A stretch of 64,000 nt of DNA from Methylomonas rapida (GCF_024360925.2 NZ_CP113517.1:1674001-1738000), one strand, 5' to 3'. Counted from the stretch's first letter, positions 38,928-46,429 are shown. A program made the numbers and translations. Notes: generated from the letters alone by a model not told the origin.

Positions 38928-39842
38928 TCAATCATCTAGCAAGCTTCCACCCTGACGGCCTTTCGCGTCGACCCATAAATGCGGTAGGCCCAATGTTTGC
39001 AGCCACTCGGGGCCTTGTTCTGCTTTCAGCATCGCTATCGTCGCGGCGCTTCCGGCCAGTACGCAGAAATCGCTGATCACACTGACGGATGCCAAGTGTT
39101 TTACCGGCCAACCGCTCAATGGATCGATGATATGCGTATAGCGCATGCCGTCTATCATGATATAGCGTTGATAGTCGCCGCTGCTGGCTACCGCGCCACG
39201 GTGTATCGACAGGGTTTGCAGCATGGCTTGCGATTGCCGCGGATGCTGGATTCCAATCCGCCATGGCCTGTCGTCGGGGCGCGGGCCTATGATCCGCACA
39301 TCGCCGCCCAGGTTGACGACGCCATGCCGGGCACCGGCGTTTTGGCATAATTCGGCGGCCCTATCGGCGGCATATTCCTTGACGATTCCGCCAAAGTCGA
39401 GTTGCATACCTTCATGCCTGAAAGTCAATGTCGGCGGGGACCAATCCAATCGCTGCCAGCCTACCCGTTGCAGTAATGCACGGATTTGGACGTCGCTAGG
39501 TAATTGATCCTGTTGCGTTTGCCAGGCCTTGCTCAAAATGCCGGCGGAGATGTCGAATAGACCGTCGCTTTGCTGATGACAGGTTTGCGCGTAGTTCAAT
39601 AATCCTGCTGTTTCTTCGTCGACCTCGATACTGCCGCCGCTGGACGCTATTTGATTGATGTTTGCCAGCAGGCTATCCGGGCGGTAACGGGAATATTTGG
39701 CTTCCAGGCGTTGAATATCCGCGATGGCAATCTTGGCGATTTGTTTGGCCAGCAACGAATGTTCGGCAAATAATTGAATTTCGCAGGGCGATCCCATGGC
39801 CCTGAATGGAAATCGGAAAATTTTGAGTTTGTTGGCTGCCAA
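38928..39842 (-). CDS. FAD:protein FMN transferase, signal-less ApbE paralogue
   Basis: The product is 304 residues if it starts at TTG 39842 (LAANKLKIFRFPFRAMGSPC); ATG 39797 would cut off the first beta strand. Further upstream in-frame codons read through a degenerate repeat and are not trusted. ApbE motifs include SRYRPDSLLANINQIA, GLFDISAGIL, LDFGGIVKEYAADRAAEL, VNLGGDVRIIG and SSGDYQRYIMIDGMRYTHIIDP. No signal peptide is visible, unlike the lipoprotein ApbE at 7590, so it would act in the cytoplasm. It lies downstream of the DUF3570 gene on the same strand, and I infer that the DUF3570 protein is its target. Confidence 0.85.
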   Translation of the reverse strand: MAANKLKIFRFPFRAMGSPCEIQLFAEHSLLAKQIAKIAIADIQRLEAKYSRYRPDSLLANINQIASSGGSIEVDEETAGLLNYAQTCHQQSDGLFDISAGILSKAWQTQQDQLPSDVQIRALLQRVGWQRLDWSPPTLTFRHEGMQLDFGGIVKEYAADRAAELCQNAGARHGVVNLGGDVRIIGPRPDDRPWRIGIQHPRQSQAMLQTLSIHRGAVASSGDYQRYIMIDGMRYTHIIDPLSGWPVKHLASVSVISDFCVLAGSAATIAMLKAEQGPEWLQTLGLPHLWVDAKGRQGGSLLDD

Positions 39843-39869
39843 GATTGTTCGTGATGTTGGTGGGGCACT

Positions 39870-39940
39870 GTGTAGGTGGCAATTTATTCGCACGCTCAAA
39901 GGATTGCATGGGAATAGATTCGCATCTACATCGGCTGGGT
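39870..39940. repeat. Degenerate family A-like repeat
   Basis: GTGTAGGTGGCAATTTATTC followed by GCAC, and ATTCGCATCTACATCGG, resemble the inner arms of family A; the outer arms are missing. Confidence 0.4.
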
Positions 39941-40004
39941 CTCTGTTAAGCCACCTGAATATTCCGTCAAAATAGCTTTCGCATGCACCCATCCCTACTG
40001 AGAG

Positions 40005-40135
40005 TGTCGTAAAAGTCAAAACAGTTCCTTATCCTGCCAGGAGAAGGTTGGGACGAGGGATATAAATCAGTTGCTTACATTGTTTGTTCCCCTCACCCCG
40101 CACTCTCCCTCAAGGATAGGGGGCTTATGCGACGG
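40005..40135. repeat. Interspersed repeat family E, copy 3
   Basis: GTCGTAAAAGTCAAAACAGT, then CCTTATCCTGCCAGGAGAAG, then GACGAGGGATATAAATCAGT and CCCCTCACCCCGC, matching 2303-2403 throughout. Confidence 0.6.
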
Positions 40136-40171
40136 CCTTTTCTACGGGGTAGCGTAAAAACCTTCGCGATT

Positions 40172-40238
40172 GGAAAAAGCTAAAGCTTTTTCACTCCAGG
40201 CTCAATCTGGGAGTGCAATAGCTTTAGCTATTGCCGAA
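40172..40238. repeat. Palindromic repeat family C, copy 2
   Basis: GGAAAAAGCTAAAGCTTTTTC then ACTCC; GGGAGTGCAATAGCTTTAGC then TATTGC. Confidence 0.65.
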
Positions 40239-40251
40239 TAGCGCAAGCGTT

Positions 40252-43200
40252 TCAAAACGAAAAACTCCAGGTGGCGGTCAATGCGCCGTCCCGATCCAAC
40301 TGATAACCGTTGAAATCCGTAGCGACAGGTTGCAGCCATTCCACGCTAAAGTTATTGCCGGCAAAGCGTCCCTCCGGAATGGAGGCATTCAGGCCAAAAC
40401 CCACATCCCAGAAGCGACCGCCATAATTGGCCGGAAAATCGACTGGTGATGTCGTCTCATGGGTTTGATTGGTTTCTCCCCGAATACGATCCTGCCAGGT
40501 ATAAACTCCCCGTATCGTGGCCGACAACCAATTGAAAATATTATAACTACCCCAGCCGGTTGCTTGAAAAATATCGCCATAGGCGTAACCGTACTCGTTC
40601 TTCTGCAAGCGTTTGGTACCATTGAGCTGTCCGCCCCAGCCCCAGTCGTCGATGTGGCCCGTATAAGTCAAGCTGGGCTTGAAATCCCAAGTGCCGCTGC
40701 CTAGCTGCATGCCGTAATCTTGCAAAACAGCCGTGCCGGTTTCGCGCTCCGTGCTGGCGCCATTATCCTTTAAACGGCCTTGCGAAATTTCCGCATCGAT
40801 GGCGCCCGTGGGTGCGCTCATGCCTATGCCGGCATGCACATGATGGGTGCCATCATCCATGAGTTTGACCATTGCCACGGCCAGCGTATCGCCGATGTCG
40901 TTGCTGGTGTGCTTGCTGCCGCCATGCTCGCCCTCATTGCCGGGTTGCAATGAGTCGCTCATGGTCATGTCCATGCTCATCAATTGCGGCATGATCATCA
41001 GCGTCAACCAATCGGTTGGCGAGTACATCAAATCCAGCATGTGCATTTGCATGTGCATTTTGGTGGGTTTGTACAGGCATCCGTCGCTGACGGCGCAGGC
41101 ATTGCTCACCAGCAAGGCGTCGCTGATCTGATCGCTGCCGTGCAGCATGGAACCGCTTTGTACGCCGTATTGGTAGCGGTAGCCCACCATGATTTCATCG
41201 GCCTGACTCATCATGTGCCCAAACATCACGCCGGCCGGTATCGGTGCGCCATGATGGTGGTGGTGATGCATGTGATGATCGCCCGCGCCGCCGCCCATCG
41301 AAAAGGGTCTGGCCGCGAAATCGATGTTCAAATTGGCATGGGCCATAAAATATTCAAAATCAGCATAATCGCCGACACCGCCGCCGCCCAATTTCAAGCC
41401 GCCGGAATGAAAGGTGTATTCAAAGCCGGTTTCCAGGGTGATGCCGCGGGCAAATTCCTTCGTTATGGTGATTCCTGGCGTCAGATTGCCAAATGCCGAT
41501 AGCCTGAAATCGCTGGAATAATAACCATCCGCGCGCGGAGCCAGAAAATAAGGGGCAAAAAACTCCGCTTCCGATTGGGAGTAATACCGCAGCGATGGCG
41601 TAACGGTAAAACCACCGGGCAGGGACTGGAACCATTTCAGTTCGAAAGTGTGGGAGTTTATATTCCAGTCGTCGGTATAAAACCGATAATCGAAATGAAC
41701 GGAGGCATCCAGTTCGGGGATGTGTTGATTCAAACGGTTTGAGGTCGAAAAAATATTGCGTTGGCTGGGGCGGTTTTCTCTGAATAATTCTATGCCCACC
41801 ATTTCCAATGACGTTAATTGCCCCCAGTTGAAATCCTCGTCGGCGGATTCCAGTAAGGCATATTCTTCTGGCGTTATTTCGCCGCGTATGTAAACGTATT
41901 TATAAGGATTGCTGAGGTAACCTTGTTGATGGCTGTAATTGGCCGAAGTTTGAAACAAGGTGTTCTTGCCTAAAACCTGCGATAAGCCCAAGTTGAAATT
42001 ATGGAAAGTGCTGGTTTCTTTCAAGTCAGGATAATTAGGCGCCGCTTCATCATGAGAGTGACCGGATGCTGCGTGACCGGTGCTGCGGTTAATGTCGTTG
42101 CTCGTGACGCCGTAGCCACCGAATACGGTGGTTGATTTGTCGTTGAATTCGTGACTGACGTTCACCGAGCCGAAATTGGACAGAAAATCAGGCTCATCGG
42201 ATAGACCGCCGGAGAGGCTCAAAGTGGTGTCGTCAAAAAAATATCGCGTTGTAAATTGCGGCATGGAGCGAGTTTCCATGGGTTGCAAGGCAAAGCGTTG
42301 CACGATGGGCGTATTTGTTGGCACCATGCTGTCCAGCAAAGAGCGATAGGCGTCGACTTTGGCTTGAAATTTGAGGTTTTCGACCAATTGCTCGACATCG
42401 CGGAAGGCGTCTTCCTTTTCCTTGTTCAGGTTGGCGATATCCGCTTGATATTGTTTGGTAAGTGATTCTATCGTTTCGTTTTTTTTGCTGGCGGCGGCAT
42501 CGATGGCTGCATTTTGTTCCGGGCTTAGGTTTTGTGCGGCCAAGTCGGACTCAAATTGCGCTTTCCGGTTATTGATTAATGTTTGATATTGGCTATCCAG
42601 ATTGGCTTTGAACTGGGTTAAGTCGGTGTTCCAGCTTAACCAGGCCGAGACGGGTGAGACAGCGATGTCGTCGATTTCAAGCGCAAAATTAAATGTAGCT
42701 TTGCCTGTATTATTGATGTTTGCGTAATGTAGCCAAGCGGCCTTGATGTTGCGAAAACCACTGTTTAGCGGCAAAGTACCCACGAAGCCATTGTAAATCG
42801 TTTGGTAGGCTACACAGCTTGCATAATCGGTGCATTTGCCGCTAAGTGTAGGCTCTGCTAAGTTTGTGTTGGTCGCTTGATTGAATCCCAATATCTCGAA
42901 ATAATCTACGCTAGGATCGTGATCGGGATTGGGTGTCACGCCATCCGCTAAAAATTTTGCATACGGGTTTTCACCTTTATATGGAGAATTTATTTTGATC
43001 GAATCCAGACTGAAAGCCGAGGAGTCGAGCGCCCTGATATAAATCCCGCCGGAGTCGTTGTGGTAGGTAAGGGCGCGGTTGCTTGTGGTGCCGCCTTGAT
43101 GCAAATGCGCGTTTGGGCCTGTGATGTCATTAATTGTACCGACGATGATACCGTTTTGGCTGATACAGTCGCCGCCTGGGCATAGCCCGCCTGAAATGGG

Positions 43201-43980
43201 GGAGTCGCTAGCCTTGCCATAATAAGCGCCCGCGGTAAGAACGCCCTCGAAATTGACAGTGGTCGATGTTTTGATGCTGCTGGGTTCTGGATGGCTTGCC
43301 TGGTAAGTCGCTAAATCGTTGGTTTTTTGTTGGTTGTACAAGGCAATATCATTATCCCTTTGTTGTCTCATTGATGCGATAAAGGGACCGACGATCGAAT
43401 CGAAAGTGTTCGTGTACTCGGTTTCTACATAAATTTGCGCTTGATACAGATTGAAATCAAGCGATTTCAAGTCATTTTGATGATTATCATTGATCTGAGA
43501 TTGGAGGGTAATACGATTGTTCGATATTTGATCTTGCGAGTTGCTGATTACGTTCGCTATTGTAGAGCCGCTTTCCGTATAGAAAGTATCCAGGCCAAAG
43601 GTCAAAATATTACTTTTAGTGACAATGGGAGAGGCGGAGGATACTAAGTCTTCATAGATTATTTTGGATTTCTCTTGTCTCGGCAGGTTGGTCAGGGTAA
43701 CTGGTAGGCTGTACATCGGCGTGGCACCCGAGTAAGTATCCCTATCCAAACTAAACGACAGTTCGATACGATCGGTCAACGGAATCACGGCGTCAGCGTG
43801 ATACACATCGACCTTCATCCTGTTGTTGTTTTCTTCGTAATGACCGTAGCTGACGTTGGCGTTGATATTGGCCGCGGGTACGGCCGCAACTGCCTGCAAA
43901 CCGGGCAAGCTCAACGCGGCCGATGTCAGCGCGGCGAGCGCCGCGTTTTTTTCCACTTTAGTTGCAGCCACAGCCGCCAC
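40252..43980 (-). CDS. Chimeric DUF3570 outer-membrane protein with inserted stalk domain and Met/His-rich barrel
   Basis: The product is 1242 residues from GTG 43980; GTG 43956, just after the upstream stop, is an alternative. Residues about 1-33: signal peptide. 40-95: start of DUF3570, with D81-T-Y-S-G-A-T87, an ApbE flavinylation-type motif. 140-230: coiled coil. 247-437: globular domain clearly homologous to residues 46-240 of the protein at 45611 (shared AGAYYGK, TGPNAHLHQGG, YHNDSGG, GENPLAK/GENPYAK, AYQTIYNGF). 445-560: second coiled coil. 573-890: rest of the DUF3570 barrel (NRLNQHIPELDASVHFDYRF, VTPSLRYYSQSEAEFF). 895-1242: a fused Met/His-rich transporter-like barrel (HHMHHHHHHG, MHMQMHM, MSMDMTM) ending in Phe. 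Plain DUF3570 proteins are about 400 residues. I infer an outer-membrane, copper-linked flavoprotein with an extended stalk. Confidence 0.8.
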   Translation of the reverse strand: MAAVAATKVEKNAALAALTSAALSLPGLQAVAAVPAANINANVSYGHYEENNNRMKVDVYHADAVIPLTDRIELSFSLDRDTYSGATPMYSLPVTLTNLPRQEKSKIIYEDLVSSASPIVTKSNILTFGLDTFYTESGSTIANVISNSQDQISNNRITLQSQINDNHQNDLKSLDFNLYQAQIYVETEYTNTFDSIVGPFIASMRQQRDNDIALYNQQKTNDLATYQASHPEPSSIKTSTTVNFEGVLTAGAYYGKASDSPISGGLCPGGDCISQNGIIVGTINDITGPNAHLHQGGTTSNRALTYHNDSGGIYIRALDSSAFSLDSIKINSPYKGENPYAKFLADGVTPNPDHDPSVDYFEILGFNQATNTNLAEPTLSGKCTDYASCVAYQTIYNGFVGTLPLNSGFRNIKAAWLHYANINNTGKATFNFALEIDDIAVSPVSAWLSWNTDLTQFKANLDSQYQTLINNRKAQFESDLAAQNLSPEQNAAIDAAASKKNETIESLTKQYQADIANLNKEKEDAFRDVEQLVENLKFQAKVDAYRSLLDSMVPTNTPIVQRFALQPMETRSMPQFTTRYFFDDTTLSLSGGLSDEPDFLSNFGSVNVSHEFNDKSTTVFGGYGVTSNDINRSTGHAASGHSHDEAAPNYPDLKETSTFHNFNLGLSQVLGKNTLFQTSANYSHQQGYLSNPYKYVYIRGEITPEEYALLESADEDFNWGQLTSLEMVGIELFRENRPSQRNIFSTSNRLNQHIPELDASVHFDYRFYTDDWNINSHTFELKWFQSLPGGFTVTPSLRYYSQSEAEFFAPYFLAPRADGYYSSDFRLSAFGNLTPGITITKEFARGITLETGFEYTFHSGGLKLGGGGVGDYADFEYFMAHANLNIDFAARPFSMGGGAGDHHMHHHHHHGAPIPAGVMFGHMMSQADEIMVGYRYQYGVQSGSMLHGSDQISDALLVSNACAVSDGCLYKPTKMHMQMHMLDLMYSPTDWLTLMIMPQLMSMDMTMSDSLQPGNEGEHGGSKHTSNDIGDTLAVAMVKLMDDGTHHVHAGIGMSAPTGAIDAEISQGRLKDNGASTERETGTAVLQDYGMQLGSGTWDFKPSLTYTGHIDDWGWGGQLNGTKRLQKNEYGYAYGDIFQATGWGSYNIFNWLSATIRGVYTWQDRIRGETNQTHETTSPVDFPANYGGRFWDVGFGLNASIPEGRFAGNNFSVEWLQPVATDFNGYQLDRDGALTATWSFSF

Positions 43981-44182
43981 CCGCGCCGCTATGTCCGCCT
44001 TGCGAGGCCTCCTTGCTGGTGAAGATATGATCCCGGAACCGGTTCAGGTTGGGATTGGGGTTGATGCTCATGTCCTCGCGGGCCAAATTGCCTCTTTCCC
44101 AGGGCGACACCTTGCTGCAGCCCTGGGCAAGCAAGCAGAGGCAGCAAGCCATAACTTTCAGATACGACAAAAATAAGCGCAT
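43958..44182 (-). CDS. DUF4266 small lipoprotein with GGGCGCN tail
   Basis: The product is 74 residues from ATG 44182. The N-terminus is a lipoprotein-type signal (CCLCLLAQGC). The family features follow: VSPWERGNLAREDM, a DH/FTSKEAS segment and the C-terminal SGAGGGCGCN, where Cys-Gly-Cys-Asn is the very end. DUF4266 proteins recur next to DUF3570, thioredoxin-like and ApbE genes; their function is unknown. It overlaps or abuts the DUF3570 start and lies 25 bp downstream of the thioredoxin gene. The paired terminal Cys suggest metal binding, a redox pair reduced by the thioredoxin, or a modified peptide tail. Confidence 0.8.
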   Translation of the reverse strand: MRLFLSYLKVMACCLCLLAQGCSKVSPWERGNLAREDMSINPNPNLNRFRDHIFTSKEASQGGHSGAGGGCGCN

Positions 44183-44207
44183 GGTATTGCAGGTGGATGT
44201 TGCGGAG

Positions 44208-44696
44208 TTATTCAGCTAATAGCTTTTCGACATGCTGTTGAATGGTGGCTTCGTCGCCGTCCCGGAAGCCTAGATGCACTAAACGGACCGTGCCGGTTTT
44301 GTCGACCAGATAAGAGGATGGCATGGCCTTGACGTCGAAAACACCGGGACAGTTACCGTTCGGATCGAACGTCATCAGATAGTCAACCGGATTGGCTGCC
44401 AGAAATTGCTTGGCTTCATCGCTGTTTTCGTCGACATTGATGGCGACGATTTCAAAGCCGTCTTTTTGTTTTTCGTTACGCAGACTATTCAGGAAAGGCA
44501 TGGATTTCTTGCAAGGCGGGCACCAGGTCGCCCAAAAATCCACCAATACCACTTTGCCTTTATAAGCATTGAAGTCCAGTTGCGCGCCAGTATCGGCAAG
44601 TGTGGCTTGGCAGCTCGGCACGGTTTGGCCTTGATCCGTCGCATAAGCGTGGGACGATAGGGTCAGGATGACGGCGAGGAGTAATGATTTTTTCAT
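44208..44696 (-). CDS. TlpA/ResA-like periplasmic thioredoxin
   Basis: The product is 162 residues from ATG 44696, giving a signal peptide that ends near SHAYA; further upstream in-frame ATGs are ignored. Redox motif W58-C59-P-P-C62 in VVLVDFWATWCPPCKKSMPFL, cis-Pro region AMPSSYLVDKTG. Two more Cys occur at about 29 (VPSCQ) and in DPNGNCPGVF. It is the first gene of a minus-strand operon thioredoxin-DUF4266-DUF3570, with a sigma-54-like promoter about 45 bp upstream. The likely role is reduction of Cys in the operon partners or copper/haem handling. Confidence 0.88.
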   Translation of the reverse strand: MKKSLLLAVILTLSSHAYATDQGQTVPSCQATLADTGAQLDFNAYKGKVVLVDFWATWCPPCKKSMPFLNSLRNEKQKDGFEIVAINVDENSDEAKQFLAANPVDYLMTFDPNGNCPGVFDVKAMPSSYLVDKTGTVRLVHLGFRDGDEATIQQHVEKLLAE

Positions 44697-44737
44697 GTTA
44701 TTCAGCAGGGTAGAGATAACGGTTTGACTGTAATTTG

Positions 44738-44754
44738 AAGCAATAATTATGCCT
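44738..44754 (-). promoter_or_regulatory. Sigma-54-like promoter of the thioredoxin-DUF4266-DUF3570 operon
   Basis: On the minus strand AGGCATAATTATTGCTT has GG at 44753-44752 and GC at 44741-44740 (correct 12-bp offset), matching GGCA-N6-TTGCT. A transcription start near 44728 would leave a leader of about 32 nt before ATG 44696. Motif match only. Confidence 0.5.
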
Positions 44755-44804
44755 AATAGGTGGGCGGATTTGAATTCCTGTTCAGGATTCGCGAATGGCG
44801 CCAC

Positions 44805-44872
44805 TCGGCAATGGCTAAAGCTATTGCACTCCCGAAATGCCGCTGGAGTGAAAAAGCTTTAGCTTTTTTCAA
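44805..44872. repeat. Palindromic repeat family C, copy 3 (inverted)
   Basis: GGCAATGGCTAAAGCTATTGC then ACTCCC; GGAGTGAAAAAGCTTTAGCT then TTTTTC. Abuts family D at 44875. Confidence 0.65.
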
Positions 44873-44874
44873 AT

Positions 44875-44996
44875 AACGCTCATGAAGGCTATCGCCCCGT
44901 CCAATGAAAGTTCTAGCTGTAGGAGCGACGCATAGTCGCGAATTGAAGCCATTTATCGCGACTGTGCGTCGCTCCCACCATGACTTTCAGAGTCGG
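44875..44996. repeat. Interspersed repeat family D, copy 2
   Basis: AACGCTCATGAAGGC, CCAATGAAAGTTCTAGCTGT, AGGAGCGACGCATAGTCGCG, GACTGTGCGTCGCTCCCACC and ATGACTTTCAGAGT; nearly identical to 25638-25757. Confidence 0.65.
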
Positions 44997-45395
44997 ATTT
45001 GTGGCCCGAGAGGGGGCAAATTTTCAAAGGTGTTTTTGTCATTCCGGTAGGGATCACAGGAAATCAGGCCTCAAGGATGGAGCGTAGCTTGCCATTGCCG
45101 GCAGGCATATTAAATCCGACAAAGAATTAGGCGCGGTTCTTCAGTCGGGAGGCTAATTCTGACGAAATCCAGGTTGTATTTTGCTTGCCAGATGAGCGGC
45201 AGACGGCAGGAAAAAGCGTCGTGCTGGTTTTTCTTGTGATAAAAGGGCAAAAAACCCATTGAATGCCGATAAATAACATAGTTCAATTTAAAAAGAGGTG
45301 TGCTCTCCTGTCGCGTCATGAAAATCGTTAGATATTTTCTTTGGGTTGCTGTTGGTTTCTTTGAATATTATTTCAGGATAATACATTGACAAAAA

Positions 45396-45411
45396 TGGCC
45401 TGTGTTTTGCT
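45396..45411 (+). promoter_or_regulatory. Sigma-54 promoter upstream of a GEMM-like leader
   Basis: TGGCCTGTGTTTTGCT is an exact TGGC-N7-TTGC match with GG and GC 12 bp apart. The predicted start is about 45421, ten bases before the aptamer begins, so promoter and riboswitch support each other. Confidence 0.7.
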
Positions 45412-45430
45412 TTATGACTTGTTGAAAAAT

Positions 45431-45501
45431 GCCAAACCCGTCGCGAGGCGGGGACGGAAAGTCGCGAATCTCTTCATTCAGGAGATGGTCGGGCTGCCAT
45501 T
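45431..45501 (+). promoter_or_regulatory. GEMM/c-di-GMP-I-like riboswitch aptamer
   Basis: The sequence carries the GEMM landmarks in order: GCCAAACC, then a perfect stem CCCGTC/GGCGGG closed by a GCGA (GNRA) tetraloop, then GGGACGGAAAGTC (consensus GGGACGCAAAGCC). An ATCTC/GGAGAT hairpin and the closing GGTCGGGCTGCC follow. The outer stem has one mismatch from the ideal. GEMM-I aptamers bind c-di-GMP and are known upstream of surface-protein genes. The gene starts 110 bp downstream. The expression platform is not clear; a TTTTGT/ACAAAA hairpin (45515-45540) is the only candidate. Confidence 0.6.
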
Positions 45502-45610
45502 CATGGGATGTTTTCGTTTTGTGCCCTGCGTGGACAAAAGGATCATCTAGGCGCGATTTTTGTTTTTAATATGGATTAAATCGCTGTTAAACGATATTAA
45601 GGAGTATTGA

Positions 45611-46429
45611 ATGAATAAGACAAAGTTGGTTTATGGGGCGGTGTTTGGTTTGCTGGCATCCGTGGCGGGAAGCGCGAATGCGGCAATTACCAGTCCAACC
45701 GTTGTGGATTTTGGATACAAGCCTAATAGAACTACCCCTGATACAGTGCTGACCGCGGGCGCGTACTACGGAAAGGCAAATGTGGCGCCTGTCGGTGCGG
45801 AAATATGCCCTGAAGGGGATTGTGTGCTGCAAAACAGCATGGTGATTGGTACCATCGGTGATCCTACCGGACCTAATGCCCATCTTCACCAGGGCGGTTC
45901 GACGGCTGATCGCATGCTGGCTTATCACAACGACTCTGGTGGTGTTTATTTCAGAGCCGATGATATGTCGGCTTTTAGCTTTGATTCGATCAAGATTAGC
46001 TCGCCATACAGCGGCGAAAACCCTTTGGCAAAATATTTGGCCGATGGCGTGACTTTGAATCCGGATCATGATTCGACTCTTGATTACTACGAAATATTAG
46101 GGTTTGACACCGCGTTCAACCCGGATTTGTGGAATGGCGATGGCACAAATTACAGCACGGCTGTTGCCTATCAGACGATTTACAATGGCTTCAATGATAC
46201 GCTTTCCCTGAATGAAGACTTTCGGAATGTAAAGGCGGTCTGGATTCACTATGCGGGGGCGCAGAATGTTGGTTTGGCCCAATTTCCATTCAAGGTTCAA
46301 ATCGACAATATTGCGGTGAGTGCTCCACAAGTCACCTCTGTTCCCGTGCCGGCAGCAGTCTGGATGTTCGGTAGCGGTTTGCTGGGCTTGTTGTCTTTAG
46401 GCAGAAGAAAGCCAGCCTTATCGGCCTGA
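45611..46429 (+). CDS. Secreted sorting-signal protein, paralogue of the DUF3570-inserted domain
   Basis: The product is 272 residues from ATG 45611 (AAGGAG at 45599-45604). Signal peptide cleavage is near GSANA. Residues about 46-240 are homologous along their length to residues 247-437 of the chimera at 40252 (VLTAGAYYGKA, GPNAHLHQGG, DSGGVYFRA, DGVTLNPDHD, AYQTIYNGF). The two Cys in CPEGDC are shared (CPGGDC). The C-terminus VPVPAAVWMFGSGLLGLLSL then GRRKPALSA is a PEP-CTERM-like sorting signal absent from the chimera. It is driven by a sigma-54 promoter plus a GEMM-like leader and followed by a terminator. The fold and ligand are unknown. Confidence 0.8.
   Translation: MNKTKLVYGAVFGLLASVAGSANAAITSPTVVDFGYKPNRTTPDTVLTAGAYYGKANVAPVGAEICPEGDCVLQNSMVIGTIGDPTGPNAHLHQGGSTADRMLAYHNDSGGVYFRADDMSAFSFDSIKISSPYSGENPLAKYLADGVTLNPDHDSTLDYYEILGFDTAFNPDLWNGDGTNYSTAVAYQTIYNGFNDTLSLNEDFRNVKAVWIHYAGAQNVGLAQFPFKVQIDNIAVSAPQVTSVPVPAAVWMFGSGLLGLLSLGRRKPALSA

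Larger units (their letters stand above)
39843..40251. other. Repeat-filled gap between apbE paralogue and outer-membrane gene
   Basis: There is no gene here. Three repeats lie in a row: a degenerate family A piece (about 39870-39940), family E (about 40005-40135) and family C (40172-40238). They probably split an ancestral operon. Confidence 0.55.
44697..45610. other. Divergent regulatory region between thioredoxin operon and sorting-signal gene
   Basis: No gene was seen in these 914 bp. From left: a minus-strand sigma-54-like element (44738-44754), repeat family C (44805-44872), repeat family D (44875-44996), about 400 bp with no recognised element, a plus-strand sigma-54 promoter (45396-45411), and a GEMM-like aptamer (45431-45501). 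Confidence 0.6.

Noticed and set aside
40252..43980. Assembly or frameshift artefact joining three genes into one chimera
   Set aside because: The frame is open without interruption for 1242 codons, coiled coils bridge the domain borders, and the C-terminal barrel ends properly in Phe; a join error cannot be fully excluded without reads.
45110..45319. A 69-codon open frame on the minus strand in the regulatory region
   Set aside because: No coding features; lies between two promoters where no gene is needed to explain the spacing.
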